Source: Paraburkholderia sp. BL10I2N1 (GTDB lineage: Bacteria; Pseudomonadota; Gammaproteobacteria; Burkholderiales; Burkholderiaceae). From it: a stretch of 64,000 bases of DNA. Numbering within the stretch: position 1 is the stretch's first letter; every line of letters begins with the position of its first letter. Shown here piece by piece: positions 36,301 through 46,176 of the stretch. The stretch covers positions 316,915 to 380,914 of the forward strand of contig NZ_SNWA01000004.1 in the NCBI RefSeq assembly GCF_004361815.1. The letters run 5' to 3'. The notes below the pieces were generated by a model, which saw nothing but the letters and a program-made list of their open reading frames with translations, did no database searches and had not been told where the DNA came from. The position numbers and the translations under genes are program-made.

Positions 36301-39300
36301 AGATCCTCTTCCAGCCGTCTGGCGACTTCGTTCAGTCGCGCTGCCAGCGGCATCAGGACACGATGACGCAACACTGCTGCCGCCTGAGGAAAGTCCGCAT
36401 ACATAACGCCGTCTGCGGAGGGGTGACCAATGCCCTTCTCCGGGCGTAGGGAGTCCTGCATTGCCTCGATCACACGCTGCATGCTGTTGGCCTCGTTCTG
36501 TGTCAGGGCAGATAGCGTCATCGCATGAGTGACCCGCTGTCGGGCCCTTTGCAGTTCTGCGCTGAAGGCGGTCTTGCGCTGGTTGTAAAGCCGAAGCACG
36601 GGCGCGTCGCCAGCGGTGAGCATGGAGCGCGGGAGGCACGAGTCAATGTGGAAGGCGGGGATGAAGCGCTGCGCCGCAAGGTGTTGGCGAAGCGCTTCTT
36701 TCAACGCCTCATCTATACTGTCGTCGTCTGCCCCGATAGATAGTCCTTCCCCCGCCCATCGCCCGGTTTCTTCAAGGATTGCGGCGGGTACGCAAAGTGC
36801 CGGCGTGTGTTCGTCAACCGGGGCGAGCACGGGCATGAGATCGCGACCGAGCGGCGCCTGAATGAGCAGCTTCTGCTTTTCCTGCGGGATACACGCGGGG
36901 GCCTGATTGTTGTCATAAAGCCGCAATGCGCACTTGATCGCCGAGATAGCTGCATCACGATAGAACGCTTCCAGGTTGCCTCGCGTTGCAATCGCGGTGA
37001 TCTCCACCAGCGAGTCCTCAAGATGCCGGTGCAGAGTCGCGAGAAAACTCAGCGTACTTTTAACGAGCTCGACGTTCGGGTTTTCCTGGCGCCGTGCGTG
37101 GTCGAGATAACTCTCAATGAATTTTCTTGTGACTTCGATGTTCTCGATCGCCCGAGACCTGAAAAGGCCATCGGGACGGGTACGTTCGCCGAGTTTGCGA
37201 AAAATTTCATCGACCATCGCCGCAGGCTTATCCATCTTGCGGCGCGCTTCTTCGTAGTGTGCACTCACCTTGTCCGGCGCGCCTTTGGTAATGCTCTCAA
37301 GGCATGAGCCAATCGGACTCCTCGGACTGAACATCTCCTCATGCATCGCCTTGAACCCGCGATGGTTCCAGCTTGAGTAAATCTCGGGTGCTGTTTTCCA
37401 GGTCGTGGCCCGGTGCTGAAAGCGCTGCAGTTCATGCTTCAATGCTTCTTTGTCGCCAATCTGCGAAACGAGGAACATGTCCCGGGTCAACTGCAGCCCG
37501 CGCTGGCGAATCGTGTCAATGTGTTCAATAAGCGCCCTGAGCCGCGGATGACCAGTCAGCGGAGCGCTGATCGCATGGCCGATGTTCCACTGGATGTCTG
37601 AACTGTCAAAAAGCATGCTCGAGAGACCGGCCGCAAGCACGCCAAGCGCGACCGATGCGGAATCGGTGAGGCTGCTGCCTGTCAGCGACTGCGTGATGAG
37701 CATCTCCTTGAGGGCCGGGTCCAGCCGTGTTTCGAACTCGAACTGGCAGTCCATCCTGTACAGAGACTCGACCAGCGCATGCAATACGACGTAGTGGGTA
37801 TTGGTCTCAGTGGGTACCATCTCTCCAAGAACCGGCTTCATTGCCTCCACGTGCACGGTGGCAAGACCATAGAGCCGTCGCCCGACAAGACGGTGCAAGA
37901 CGGCTGAGTGCTTCTCGACGAACTGATGCGCAGTTTCCAGCTCTTCATCGAGGTCGTCCGAAGCCTGATCGGTCGCGGGCACGACGGTGTCTGGCGCCGT
38001 CGAATTGACGCCGAGTTCATGGGCTGCATCGCTGTCTGAGAAGGACTGGCCTGTGTGCTCAGACAAAGACTCACCTGCGGCCGCGCCATTCTCACTTACA
38101 GATGAAAGGCCAACGGCAGTGTCTTCGACAGGAACGTCATTGTCACTCTGCTCTGGCACGGAAATCTCGTGCCGGACTTCCGACTCTACCAGCATGGTCT
38201 CAGCCAGATCGGCGTCACCGTCTCCAGGAAAAACTGGCTCCCTCATATCGACTGCCGGTGCAGGTTCGTAGGTCTCGGGCGACGTCGGGACCGCGGGCTG
38301 AGTCATGATTTGTTCTATCACCGCGGCCGCCTCGCTTACGTCCCCGCCGACGTCGCTCAACGAGTCAATGCCCGTATCTGTTGCCATCGTAAAGCAAGGG
38401 CTCTGAAGCACAAGCCCCTTCAGCTCCTCGGCGCTCCTCAGCATCGAGTCGACCGTCTCTGACAAAATCCGGTTGCGCTTCTGCCGCTCCGCGAGTACGG
38501 GCGTGGACGGCATGCTCTCGATCTTCTTCATCTGTGAGTCGAGAGCCTCGATGTCGCCGACAAGCACATCGATGCGCGCGATGCTTTCTTCGGCGACGTC
38601 CATGTCCTCCAGGTCCTCGACGCAGCTCACGGCTCCCAACCCGAGCTGCAGTTCGAGCGGCTTTATCTTCGACAGGAGATGCTGGCTACGCTCAAGCAGC
38701 GCCAAATGACGTTGGCGTGCCTGCTGGGCAGCATTTTTTCGTTCGAGCGCCCGGCGGTGCATCAACTCAAGTGTGACGAGAAACTCATTGATTTCGGCAA
38801 CAGATTCCGAAAATTCGGTGGTGCCGGGTTCAAGCTTCTGGACCTGCGTTGCAATTCTTGACCTGATACTCAGGAAAACGGCATCGTCAGATGAATCGCC
38901 GTCTTTGATGGAGGTCTCGGCAGCCTCTGTATTGGCGTGCGCCATCTGTATCTCCCGTAGCTGCGGTGTTGCAGAATCTGCGTGTTCAAATGAGTCGGTC
39001 TGCCCGGCATCTGCCAGTGACTCGCGCGGGACGGCATCTGCCGGCGTGCTTGCGGCTAGCGAATCCTCGTTGGTGTTCACAGACACCCTGCCCTCGGTGG
39101 CGGCGAGGCTGTCAACTACTGCCTGCATCTCAGGTTTGGGGCGACGCCTGAGGATGGTCTGAAACTTGTTGAGATGGTCGCACTGCGCAATGGCATCGTT
39201 GACCGCGGACGCGACGTCGAGGTAATACTTCAGCGCCTCCTCGGTCAATGGTCCGGGAATATCAGTGATATTTCCGATTACGGCATCGCGCCAGTCACCG

Positions 39301-42300
39301 ATGGGGTATTGGGCCACCAGGAAAATCAGCCAGCCCATCAGCTCATCATGACGTGTCTGCTGTGCCCATCCGGCTAACTGCTCGAGCACTGCCGGCTTGA
39401 GCGAGTGGCCCAAAAACTGTTCTTCGGTCGGTCGACCCGGGTTATATGCAGTATTGATGAGTTCGTGCAGACGCCTGAACGACAGCCCTCCAATGAGATC
39501 TGAGGCTGGCGCAAGTGCCATGGCTGACTGCGGCACCTGGAGCAGCGCCCCCATCCAGTCGAGCAGTTCACTTTCACGAGGCATGGGCGCACGCTCCCTG
39601 ACCACGCCCATGTCGCGTAAAGCCTTCCAGTAAGAAGCGGCCTTTCTGCGAACCGTCGTGTTGAACTCGCCGAATATGCCTTTGGTTTTTATCCAGTATG
39701 GCAACTCGACACGAACGCGCACCCCGGCATCCTGGTACATCATGCGTTGTCCGAGCCGGCGGACTCTCAGATCGCGTGAACCGTGCAACGTCGGCATCGG
39801 CGTCAGCTTGACGCGTGTCAGGAGATCGGTCTCATCGCTCGCGGTCGCTGCCCGGTTGACCTCGGGCAGTTCGACCTCATCCTGCGCTGTCAGACTGTCA
39901 GTTTTCGCTGAATTTTCAATGAGGCGCGAGACGTACGTCCGTGCACCCGGCGACTCATTCTTCTCTTCCGCTGCATCGCCGCCATCAGGCGGTGTTGCCT
40001 CATTCGACGGCGGTGGATCGTCATCCTCATCCTCAGGAAAGCGGATCACATAGTCTTCGATCTTGCGGCGGAAGAACAGCGGCGCAGGTAGCGTTGTCCA
40101 GTCATCATAGTGGGCGTAGCCGATGCGAAGTCCCATCACCAGCATGGCGACATTCCGGGCCATCACGCCTTGGGGCGCACGCAGTACGGTAATTTCCATA
40201 CTTGCGGGCAACGACGCATCCCATGCTGCAGGATCCATCATTTTCTGCGCGTATTCCTTCGCTCCCTTCCCGATCTGTTGCATGCGCGGAGTCGCGCGGT
40301 AGCAGGAAAGGCCGCGTTTTACCTGCACGGTCTTGGCATAGCCCATCGTCGCCATGAAATGACCATAGCCGCGTTCGATGGCCGGACCGTCTTCTGACAA
40401 TTCAACGAGCGATTTGCCGGTGCTGTAATAGGCATCGATGAACGTTTCGCCCGAATGGGTGCGCTCGTCACTGCTTAGCCACCCTTCGTAGGTGACCTTC
40501 ACCTCCGAGCGCAACGACAGTGTGTCCGCACCACGACGCAGCCGCACGAAGCTCATGTCCTTGAAATGTGCGAGATCAGCGCTTCCTAGCTTTACCGTAC
40601 CGCCCGTTGTCAGATCGGTGTCGCGGATTCCGCGCCACAGACCTGCCACGCTCTGCCAGTCGATCAGCACCACAGCACACGGATCGGTCTCGTGGATGGA
40701 AAGCAGCGTTTCCCTGATCGCATCCTCGAAGATGCTTTTCAGCCACCGGTCATCTCCTGCGTGCATCTGCCGCTGACTGCCTAGCCACTGCAGGCCCGCC
40801 GACAGCGGTTTCCATTCGGATCGTTGCGTACCCTTGCCTCCCTTGTAGATAAACTGCACCTCAGTGACACCGGTCTCGATCACGAGGCGCGTGTTTAGCA
40901 GGAAGGTGAAGCCGGTCTCTCCGCTGCCGAATCTGGCGCGGGAGCGTATGGCCTGCAGACCGTAGATACACCGAGGCATATGCTCCGGCGACAATAGTTG
41001 GGCCGCGAATTCGCGGGTGCCGAAAATGATCCCCGAGTGCGCGAGGAAGACGTCCAGGAGCGCGCTTTGGGTACGGTGCAGGAATGCCTGTTCGGCGGCC
41101 GGATCATCAGGCGCCTCGATAGGCAAAAGGTGGTGAACGTTCGCACCGATCGACGACATCGCGTGGATGCCAGCGTAATAATTGACACCGTCCTCGTTGC
41201 GCTGCCTGTACTTGTCTGGCGCGCAGATCAGCGCGATTACGGGTCGCGTGCCGCTGACCTGCCTGATCGTCGTCGTCGCCAACTGCCAGCGTTTGACGCG
41301 CTCGTCGAAACGCCCACGCGCATTCAGGTTTACGCCGTCCAGATCAGCGCGCAAACCGTGGGTACCAGCGGGCAGCGCCTCAAGCTTTATTTCTACGGCG
41401 TCACCAAAAAGCGTTTGAACTGAGTTGGCAATGATTTCCTGCTCGCGTGCGAGGTCGCACAATACCCACAATATCGGCTTGTTATCACCGTGAGAGAGCT
41501 TCAGCGCCCGTATGTTCTGTTCACGGTAGTCTGCGATCGAAGTGATGCGCTCGGTAGTACCTTCATCGCCCGACTCATCGTCGTCTACATCGACTTCTTC
41601 CGCATCAGAGCCGGACACGAGCGAATCACCGGCGGCACCGAATTCGAGGTCTGTCAGACGCAACATTTCCTGCAAGGGGCGCTTTTTCCGATTGATTGCG
41701 ATTTCGCGCAAGCCGATCGGACGCGAGGCGAGTGCGTAGCCGACGATTTCGCTAACAGTCTCCAGTAGTCGCGCTTCGTCGCCCTCGAAGACCGTCCGGG
41801 GAGAAACAAACTTGAAGAGCGTCGGCAATTCGGGGAGCCCTGCCCACCAGCCGGTGCGCTCGTCGAACTCCCTTCGACGCACTGCCTCCTCAAGCGTATC
41901 GGGAAGCGCGGAACGTGACTCGATCTGCGCCGCCGCGTAACCTTCGCCGAACTCCCAGCCCGTTTTTGCACGCTCCACCGGTATCATGACGGCGGGTCGT
42001 CCGGGGGCCAGCACGTATCCCGTGACACGCCTTGGCATCTTGCCATGGGCAAACGGCACCTTTTTCGCCCACACTCTTTTCATTGCCGAGACGCCCAGGA
42101 AAAGGTCGCGGCTGTATGGCATGGTGCTGACCGTCAGTCGTGCTACCATCGAGAAGACATCGTCACCCCGGGTTGCGCGTTGCGGCATTGACATCAGTTC
42201 GATCGCGTTGGATCGGCTCTCCGGACTGGCCACCAGTTCACATGCACCTAGCCCTTCGAAGAGTTCTTCGCCCATCAGGCTGCCACCGATGATGCGCACG

Positions 42301-42839
42301 ATGAGCGGAAAATCGGGCTGCCCGTCACTTTCGCGGATCAGGGGGGCCTCGATTTCGGTGGGCACAATCAGTTCCGACCGGATGGTGGCTTTCATACGGG
42401 ACGCAAGGCCGCCCATCTTGTGCCGCTCCGCCCAGGGCTCGACCTCGTTCATGAGCCACCGGCTGAGATAGCGTGCGATGCGCTCGCGCGTGGCGCTGTA
42501 GTTTCCGTCCTCACTGAGGTCTGGAAGCATCACGATCGCGCTGCCACGTCTGCCGTTTGCGTCGGGGAGCAGACCGAGGTCACGGTCAAGACGCACTATC
42601 TTGTCTAGCCCCGCCGTGAGAGCCGTGCGAAGCGACGTCACTGGCAGGTTCTTTTTCTCCTGCTTTGCGGACGCCAAGATCGCCGAAAAGCTGTTAAAGA
42701 GCTCACCGGAGAAGGAGAACTCGACCAGCGAAACTGCCTGCTTTAACCATTCGGGCGAAATCTTGCGACCGATAAGCATCGGCGCACGCACGGTATGACC
42801 GCCTACGCGGGTCCATGTGATTGTTTTCTCTTCAGACAT
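33357..42839 (-). CDS. giant pPIWI-RE protein with coiled-coil and STAND/ORC-like ATPase extension (3160 residues)
   Basis: Residues 1-935 look like a complete pPIWI-RE protein: an X-type N-terminal domain (LDRDLGLLPDANGRRGSAIV near residue 75), a MID-like strand NKPILWVLCDLAREQEII (about 450), and the RNase-H-like PIWI fold with AVVLIDWQSVAGLWRGIRD (Asp727), MSFVRLRR (Arg766) and YYSTGKSLVELSE, ending FFRRKIEDYVIRF. The rest is unlike a normal pPIWI-RE protein of roughly 900-1000 residues. It has helical regions to about 1200, acidic Ser/Ala/Glu-rich linkers (about 1210-1300 and 1470-1640), a coiled coil (about 1313-1400), long helical parts, a P-loop ATPase (FFGRQVELAKLRD, Walker A GGRRLGKSS with K2494, Walker B IYLLIDEAD with D2580/E2581) and a C-terminal region ending in a helix/wing-like fold. 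The start overlaps the helicase stop by 8 bp (ATGTCTGA). A guide-dependent nucleic-acid defence role is inferred from the family. Confidence 0.82.
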   Translation of the reverse strand: MSEEKTITWTRVGGHTVRAPMLIGRKISPEWLKQAVSLVEFSFSGELFNSFSAILASAKQEKKNLPVTSLRTALTAGLDKIVRLDRDLGLLPDANGRRGSAIVMLPDLSEDGNYSATRERIARYLSRWLMNEVEPWAERHKMGGLASRMKATIRSELIVPTEIEAPLIRESDGQPDFPLIVRIIGGSLMGEELFEGLGACELVASPESRSNAIELMSMPQRATRGDDVFSMVARLTVSTMPYSRDLFLGVSAMKRVWAKKVPFAHGKMPRRVTGYVLAPGRPAVMIPVERAKTGWEFGEGYAAAQIESRSALPDTLEEAVRRREFDERTGWWAGLPELPTLFKFVSPRTVFEGDEARLLETVSEIVGYALASRPIGLREIAINRKKRPLQEMLRLTDLEFGAAGDSLVSGSDAEEVDVDDDESGDEGTTERITSIADYREQNIRALKLSHGDNKPILWVLCDLAREQEIIANSVQTLFGDAVEIKLEALPAGTHGLRADLDGVNLNARGRFDERVKRWQLATTTIRQVSGTRPVIALICAPDKYRQRNEDGVNYYAGIHAMSSIGANVHHLLPIEAPDDPAAEQAFLHRTQSALLDVFLAHSGIIFGTREFAAQLLSPEHMPRCIYGLQAIRSRARFGSGETGFTFLLNTRLVIETGVTEVQFIYKGGKGTQRSEWKPLSAGLQWLGSQRQMHAGDDRWLKSIFEDAIRETLLSIHETDPCAVVLIDWQSVAGLWRGIRDTDLTTGGTVKLGSADLAHFKDMSFVRLRRGADTLSLRSEVKVTYEGWLSSDERTHSGETFIDAYYSTGKSLVELSEDGPAIERGYGHFMATMGYAKTVQVKRGLSCYRATPRMQQIGKGAKEYAQKMMDPAAWDASLPASMEITVLRAPQGVMARNVAMLVMGLRIGYAHYDDWTTLPAPLFFRRKIEDYVIRFPEDEDDDPPPSNEATPPDGGDAAEEKNESPGARTYVSRLIENSAKTDSLTAQDEVELPEVNRAATASDETDLLTRVKLTPMPTLHGSRDLRVRRLGQRMMYQDAGVRVRVELPYWIKTKGIFGEFNTTVRRKAASYWKALRDMGVVRERAPMPRESELLDWMGALLQVPQSAMALAPASDLIGGLSFRRLHELINTAYNPGRPTEEQFLGHSLKPAVLEQLAGWAQQTRHDELMGWLIFLVAQYPIGDWRDAVIGNITDIPGPLTEEALKYYLDVASAVNDAIAQCDHLNKFQTILRRRPKPEMQAVVDSLAATEGRVSVNTNEDSLAASTPADAVPRESLADAGQTDSFEHADSATPQLREIQMAHANTEAAETSIKDGDSSDDAVFLSIRSRIATQVQKLEPGTTEFSESVAEINEFLVTLELMHRRALERKNAAQQARQRHLALLERSQHLLSKIKPLELQLGLGAVSCVEDLEDMDVAEESIARIDVLVGDIEALDSQMKKIESMPSTPVLAERQKRNRILSETVDSMLRSAEELKGLVLQSPCFTMATDTGIDSLSDVGGDVSEAAAVIEQIMTQPAVPTSPETYEPAPAVDMREPVFPGDGDADLAETMLVESEVRHEISVPEQSDNDVPVEDTAVGLSSVSENGAAAGESLSEHTGQSFSDSDAAHELGVNSTAPDTVVPATDQASDDLDEELETAHQFVEKHSAVLHRLVGRRLYGLATVHVEAMKPVLGEMVPTETNTHYVVLHALVESLYRMDCQFEFETRLDPALKEMLITQSLTGSSLTDSASVALGVLAAGLSSMLFDSSDIQWNIGHAISAPLTGHPRLRALIEHIDTIRQRGLQLTRDMFLVSQIGDKEALKHELQRFQHRATTWKTAPEIYSSWNHRGFKAMHEEMFSPRSPIGSCLESITKGAPDKVSAHYEEARRKMDKPAAMVDEIFRKLGERTRPDGLFRSRAIENIEVTRKFIESYLDHARRQENPNVELVKSTLSFLATLHRHLEDSLVEITAIATRGNLEAFYRDAAISAIKCALRLYDNNQAPACIPQEKQKLLIQAPLGRDLMPVLAPVDEHTPALCVPAAILEETGRWAGEGLSIGADDDSIDEALKEALRQHLAAQRFIPAFHIDSCLPRSMLTAGDAPVLRLYNQRKTAFSAELQRARQRVTHAMTLSALTQNEANSMQRVIEAMQDSLRPEKGIGHPSADGVMYADFPQAAAVLRHRVLMPLAARLNEVARRLEEDLNGYAEANRGLASSQDIQRIRAMLQSDNAASLRTAHDALALLKATHKLPVRLGGRADVALDYDQFMSRVHQSVHSNKSPLDALCTALEQPVTEDDPEWLKALSSDERDEAVKLVRAWLDLFVGPRQKLSGDSRQLETVFHLLGINHTPSTIPEHGRTNRLRFVLPDRSFTFPTTADDEMFIPPVLGSRAVHIQGFMMFGHSTENGLRQLMHEIGGTPTVVLARARLNMTRRARVCGAAPALLIDDELVAYVALHPGERLQALMRVGMLSFNTNPYDDYGGRPVPTEMFFGRQVELAKLRDVKSLGVLYGGRRLGKSSLLAQVELETQSTPGMSAVYISMDTIDSSTSHVHAAWSFVYRNLLSRKIIGPMSGQPTQWQHIRDWIEKEVQGRTDLKSIYLLIDEADSLMGRELRLAKGEVGFVRSLQQMVENLHHACHIRYVIAGLHNMTRMTSEENSVLGKAETIALEPFSSASDIQRGIRLITKPLAAMGFLFSHSEEDLPLRILSVCNFYPAFIQLYCKSLVDRLMNRRQDAKPPLYISADDLDAVENDSSLLSELRHKFELNLNLDKRYKAIALLLADVYYSQSASGPYAGLTISEISDLCETLVPTHFANAGPGVYEALLEEMIKLNVLERVNTRYVLRNPNIAMMMGDADRVAHKLDELAKEPPEETRNRGERRVTMDHGTSSIPFPFPVAWVRRYMDSSDGELLVLTGNELSGIVELNKPAGRDEWKIGQDGVYTMMPGIGPISANDYLVNLRRNRGAHPVRRIVAVRPAAWNTAHIPGFVQAAQKAAKQNLDVRFALLAMPERALELAQAIEAKKIDAAGWRVVPLPQWTEDAVYFRLQENSEVSENSDALSALIRASCGFDKEVQRVCSATMTVDDALRAPDLAKRAFGENLDEFYRRVNLPATFAPERREAVNSFLETIKGAPRLSAEVDDVRDMLGVARAEMEFLHWMGILQEGAGGTWTVPEIYFELLTAR

Positions 42840-45800
42840 GCTGTCGGTCGTTCAGTAGGTTTTCAATTGCGCCCATGGGCACGGAGAAAGACTGGTAAAG
42901 ATTCTGGTAGCTCTCGCGCACGGCTGGATCGTGGTGCGCGAGACACTTTGCGAGGATCGTCTGCATCATCACAAGCATCGAGGTTCGGTCGTTGTCGGGC
43001 ATTCCCCTGGCAGAATTGGGCGCCCAGGCAGCATCCACGAAGTACACGAAGGCCGGGCAATCACCGCGCATCGCCCTCCCGATTGTCTGCAGGATCATGA
43101 TCATCTGGTCCGCCACAAATGGCTCCGCATACTCCCCTAATCTTTGCGCAACAAGTTGCATGCGCAGCAGATATTCAATGGTTGAGGACGTCCTGCGCCT
43201 CGCCTCGCGTAGCGCTCCCAGCGCCTCCTGCGTGGTGGCAAACTTGCGACGGTCGAACGTTTCCGAAGCCCTTCCGACGAGCCCCTGGATCAACTGCAGG
43301 CTGTCGCCGCGGGGGTGTGGCCGGGTAAGGAAAAAGAGTGACCCGATCATCGCCTTGTCGATCCGCGGGCCAAAGCGGTACACGATGTTCACGCCTCGGC
43401 CGATCGCGCTCATCGGGAAGATCAGCAGATCCCAGTTTTCGTCTTCGCCCAGACTTTCGACCTCTGAAGCGGTGACGGCCGCATCGTGAAGCGACCCGTG
43501 AATCTTCGGTTGCACGAGGTAGCGTACACGGCCGCGCCAGGATGGATGATTGGCGTAAATGTGGTCAAAGAGCTGCTCGCACTGTTCGTACGAGTTGACG
43601 ACAAAGGCCGCCTTGCGCCCCGCTCCGTCCACGACATCGTTGTTCAGAATCGCCTGCTCGACGTCGGAAAGTACGCCATGACGCAGCAGCTGATCGACGA
43701 TCGTTCTGAGGATGCGCTCCCTCTGCAGCAGTTTCGCGCCGCTGAAGCGCAACGGCATCTGCGTCTGCGGATCGAGCTTCGGGAGGAAGCAGTACCTCGA
43801 TTTCTCCCACCCGCTACCGGCGTTTGGACGGCGCAGAACGTAATGAGGTCCGACGCCAATGTGAAAGCTCGGGCTTTGCTCAAGCAGGGAGGTCGCACTC
43901 GTCATGAGTACGGCCATGCCCTCGCCCCGCTCCTTTCCGATCTCGATCATGCGCTGAGGGAGCAGGCGTGGGGTTCCGGCAAATCCCACGTGAGAAACGT
44001 CCACATTACCTTCCTCGCTGACGGTGTAGCGTATTCCGCTAAGGCGACCGATCAGTGATTCGGGCAGAACGCCGAGCTGGTCTCGCGAACAACGCGTCTC
44101 GAAGACGTTGTCGCTTACCAGCCCCATCGTGTTCATCAGGCGCAGGTGGGGAGCAAGACCAAAGTGCTGAAGGACGAGCAGCGTAACCGAGACGAGAAGC
44201 GTCGTATAACAGTAGAAGGTTTCATCATCGTGGCTGGTCGGCAGGCCGGGTACCGTGCGCAGCACTTTCGCAATGGCGTGGACGGCAGCCTCGTTGCCGT
44301 CGCGCTCCCACACTTCGATAGCATGAAGCAACCGGTCGTACAGGTCCCGGACCGCTTCGGTGCTCTGACTGGTAGCCTTTGCGGCTTCATCAAGCGTGCG
44401 GGCTAGGTCACTCATACCCTCATCTTCATCACCGTGAAGCGGTGTATGGCGAAATGCCACAACCTTGACGGCCGCATCGAATACACCTTCAAACGCCCGC
44501 CGTGCCTCCACGAACAAATCCCTTCTCGCGTCATCCCACTCGTCGTCAACCGCAAACATGTCCGAGATGATCGACAGCGACGTCAGCAGTACATTCGCAT
44601 GGGCCTTGCGAAAAGCAGGAGGGAGATGCAGCAGATGGGACACAAGTCTTTCCGTGGCACGTCCGAAGCGACCGGTCATCTCCAGCAGGGAAGGCACAGT
44701 AACGCCGGCCACGAACGCATTGTTTCCACGCGCAGCGGGATCGTGCAGGTCGCGGATCAACGTACTCCAGAGCGAATCGTAGTCGCCTGACAGTTTAAGC
44801 ATAGGTGTGCCGCGCCCGTCCAGATTGGTCTGGGCGCCGTCGCACTCGTCGACGACGAGTACATCAAAGGTCCGCGCCAGATACTCGAAGTGTCTGACTT
44901 CCGCATCGGTATAAAGTGGCGACACGCGGCGGTCCGTCGAGAGGATGTGACCGGCCCAGATCGTTGCGCTGCCGAGCATCCGCTCACCGTGCTGCAAGCC
45001 ACACACGGATGAGAGCGCGCATCGGTGCCGACGCGCACGCTTTCCTGTCTCCGGACGTTGCATCACCTGGAGGCACGGCGGGTTTGTGTGTGGAAATTCG
45101 ACGTCTTCGTCGCTGGCAAAGCCCGCAAGGGCGCAGTTTGTCGCGAAGAACGGCGCGATCTCGCGCGTGACTCCATAACCGTGGTTCTGGTTCGCCAGTG
45201 CGGTTGCAAAGTTGAGCACGTGTTTGGTACGTGCTGTCTCGCTTTGCCCCGAAAGAAGTCCAGCTGGTACTTCGTAGCGGGCCAGCGTCTCGATGAAGCC
45301 GCTCGCCACTTCGATAGAAGGGAAGAGGAAGCAGACCGAATAGCCCTGTGCTGACAGGTATCCTGCCAGCAAATGCAGGAGCGTGGTCTTTCCAGCGCCG
45401 GGAAGACCAATCAGATGCTTCAGTCCCGTTAGGTCAATAGCCTCGGCGAACACCAGTCCGTCGCTGCCTCGCTCCATGAGCACTGCCGTTGGGTTTCCCT
45501 GGGCATCGTGCAGCCGGTTAAACCAGCGGCTTTCCGAAGGCTGCTGACGCCCGGCCGTGACGTCGATGTCATCGAAACGTCGCGCAATCGCGATGAGGTC
45601 TTCCCAGCGTACCAGGCCCGGAGCCGTGCCGACGCGCTCCAGGTCGTACATTGGAGGTGCGGGAGGTGTAAATCCAAGCGGAGCGATGAGACCAGAATAG
45701 CCCTGATCGGCGTCGACCTCTGCGCGCCTGTCGGCAGCATGAACGGGAGGAAGTGCCCGAAGACGCAACGGCCTGATGGAGGTCAGGCACGCCAGTGCGA

Positions 45801-46176
45801 TCGTAATGTCTTCGGGAACGAGATGCGTCCAGGTTCGACTGATATTGAGGTTCTCATCGATCCGATATCGCTGCGGCAGTTCGTCTCGGACAGTTTCGTC
45901 GCCCCGGGACTTGCGCAGTTCGACCTGGCGGTAATGCTGCCGGTAGGCGTCTGACATCAGCTGTAGTTCGCTCAGCGTGCCCGGCGCGATTCCAGCGAGC
46001 CGGATATTTCGCAGAGCGAGCGCAACGTCCTCATTGAGCGTGTTTGTTACGCTCTCAAACCCCGCGGCGAGAGCTGGCATTGTTGCCAGACTGCTTTGCT
46101 TCAGAAGTTCGGAGGCGATGATGCACAGATAGTTAAGGCGGCTGACTCCGCTGAACGGCTGCAGGGGCTCACGCAT
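42832..46176 (-). CDS. DinG/XPD-like helicase of the pPIWI-RE operon
   Basis: A 1114-residue superfamily 2-type helicase. Walker A is IGLPGAGKTTLLHLLAGYL (K263), Walker B VLVVDECDGA (D443, E444), and motif VI QTIGRAMRGDC (Q1030, R1034, R1037). Between motifs I and II lie four cysteines (348, 368, 386, 392), the place where XPD/DinG helicases hold an Fe-S cluster; that assignment is inference. The N-terminal 240 residues carry a pPIWI_RE-associated (Z-like) region I cannot subdivide. DinG-type enzymes unwind R-loops and 5'-tailed duplexes. The start ATG 46176 overlaps the REase stop (ATGCGTGA); an upstream in-frame ATG at 46215 is less likely. It presumably opens target DNA for the PIWI protein. 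Confidence 0.82.
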   Translation of the reverse strand: MREPLQPFSGVSRLNYLCIIASELLKQSSLATMPALAAGFESVTNTLNEDVALALRNIRLAGIAPGTLSELQLMSDAYRQHYRQVELRKSRGDETVRDELPQRYRIDENLNISRTWTHLVPEDITIALACLTSIRPLRLRALPPVHAADRRAEVDADQGYSGLIAPLGFTPPAPPMYDLERVGTAPGLVRWEDLIAIARRFDDIDVTAGRQQPSESRWFNRLHDAQGNPTAVLMERGSDGLVFAEAIDLTGLKHLIGLPGAGKTTLLHLLAGYLSAQGYSVCFLFPSIEVASGFIETLARYEVPAGLLSGQSETARTKHVLNFATALANQNHGYGVTREIAPFFATNCALAGFASDEDVEFPHTNPPCLQVMQRPETGKRARRHRCALSSVCGLQHGERMLGSATIWAGHILSTDRRVSPLYTDAEVRHFEYLARTFDVLVVDECDGAQTNLDGRGTPMLKLSGDYDSLWSTLIRDLHDPAARGNNAFVAGVTVPSLLEMTGRFGRATERLVSHLLHLPPAFRKAHANVLLTSLSIISDMFAVDDEWDDARRDLFVEARRAFEGVFDAAVKVVAFRHTPLHGDEDEGMSDLARTLDEAAKATSQSTEAVRDLYDRLLHAIEVWERDGNEAAVHAIAKVLRTVPGLPTSHDDETFYCYTTLLVSVTLLVLQHFGLAPHLRLMNTMGLVSDNVFETRCSRDQLGVLPESLIGRLSGIRYTVSEEGNVDVSHVGFAGTPRLLPQRMIEIGKERGEGMAVLMTSATSLLEQSPSFHIGVGPHYVLRRPNAGSGWEKSRYCFLPKLDPQTQMPLRFSGAKLLQRERILRTIVDQLLRHGVLSDVEQAILNNDVVDGAGRKAAFVVNSYEQCEQLFDHIYANHPSWRGRVRYLVQPKIHGSLHDAAVTASEVESLGEDENWDLLIFPMSAIGRGVNIVYRFGPRIDKAMIGSLFFLTRPHPRGDSLQLIQGLVGRASETFDRRKFATTQEALGALREARRRTSSTIEYLLRMQLVAQRLGEYAEPFVADQMIMILQTIGRAMRGDCPAFVYFVDAAWAPNSARGMPDNDRTSMLVMMQTILAKCLAHHDPAVRESYQNLYQSFSVPMGAIENLLNDRQHV

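Noticed and set aside
33357..42839. Classical prokaryotic Argonaute
   Set aside because: The PIWI-like region shows pPIWI-RE-type motifs and operon partners rather than a standard MID-PIWI with DEDX tetrad, and no PAZ domain was recognised.
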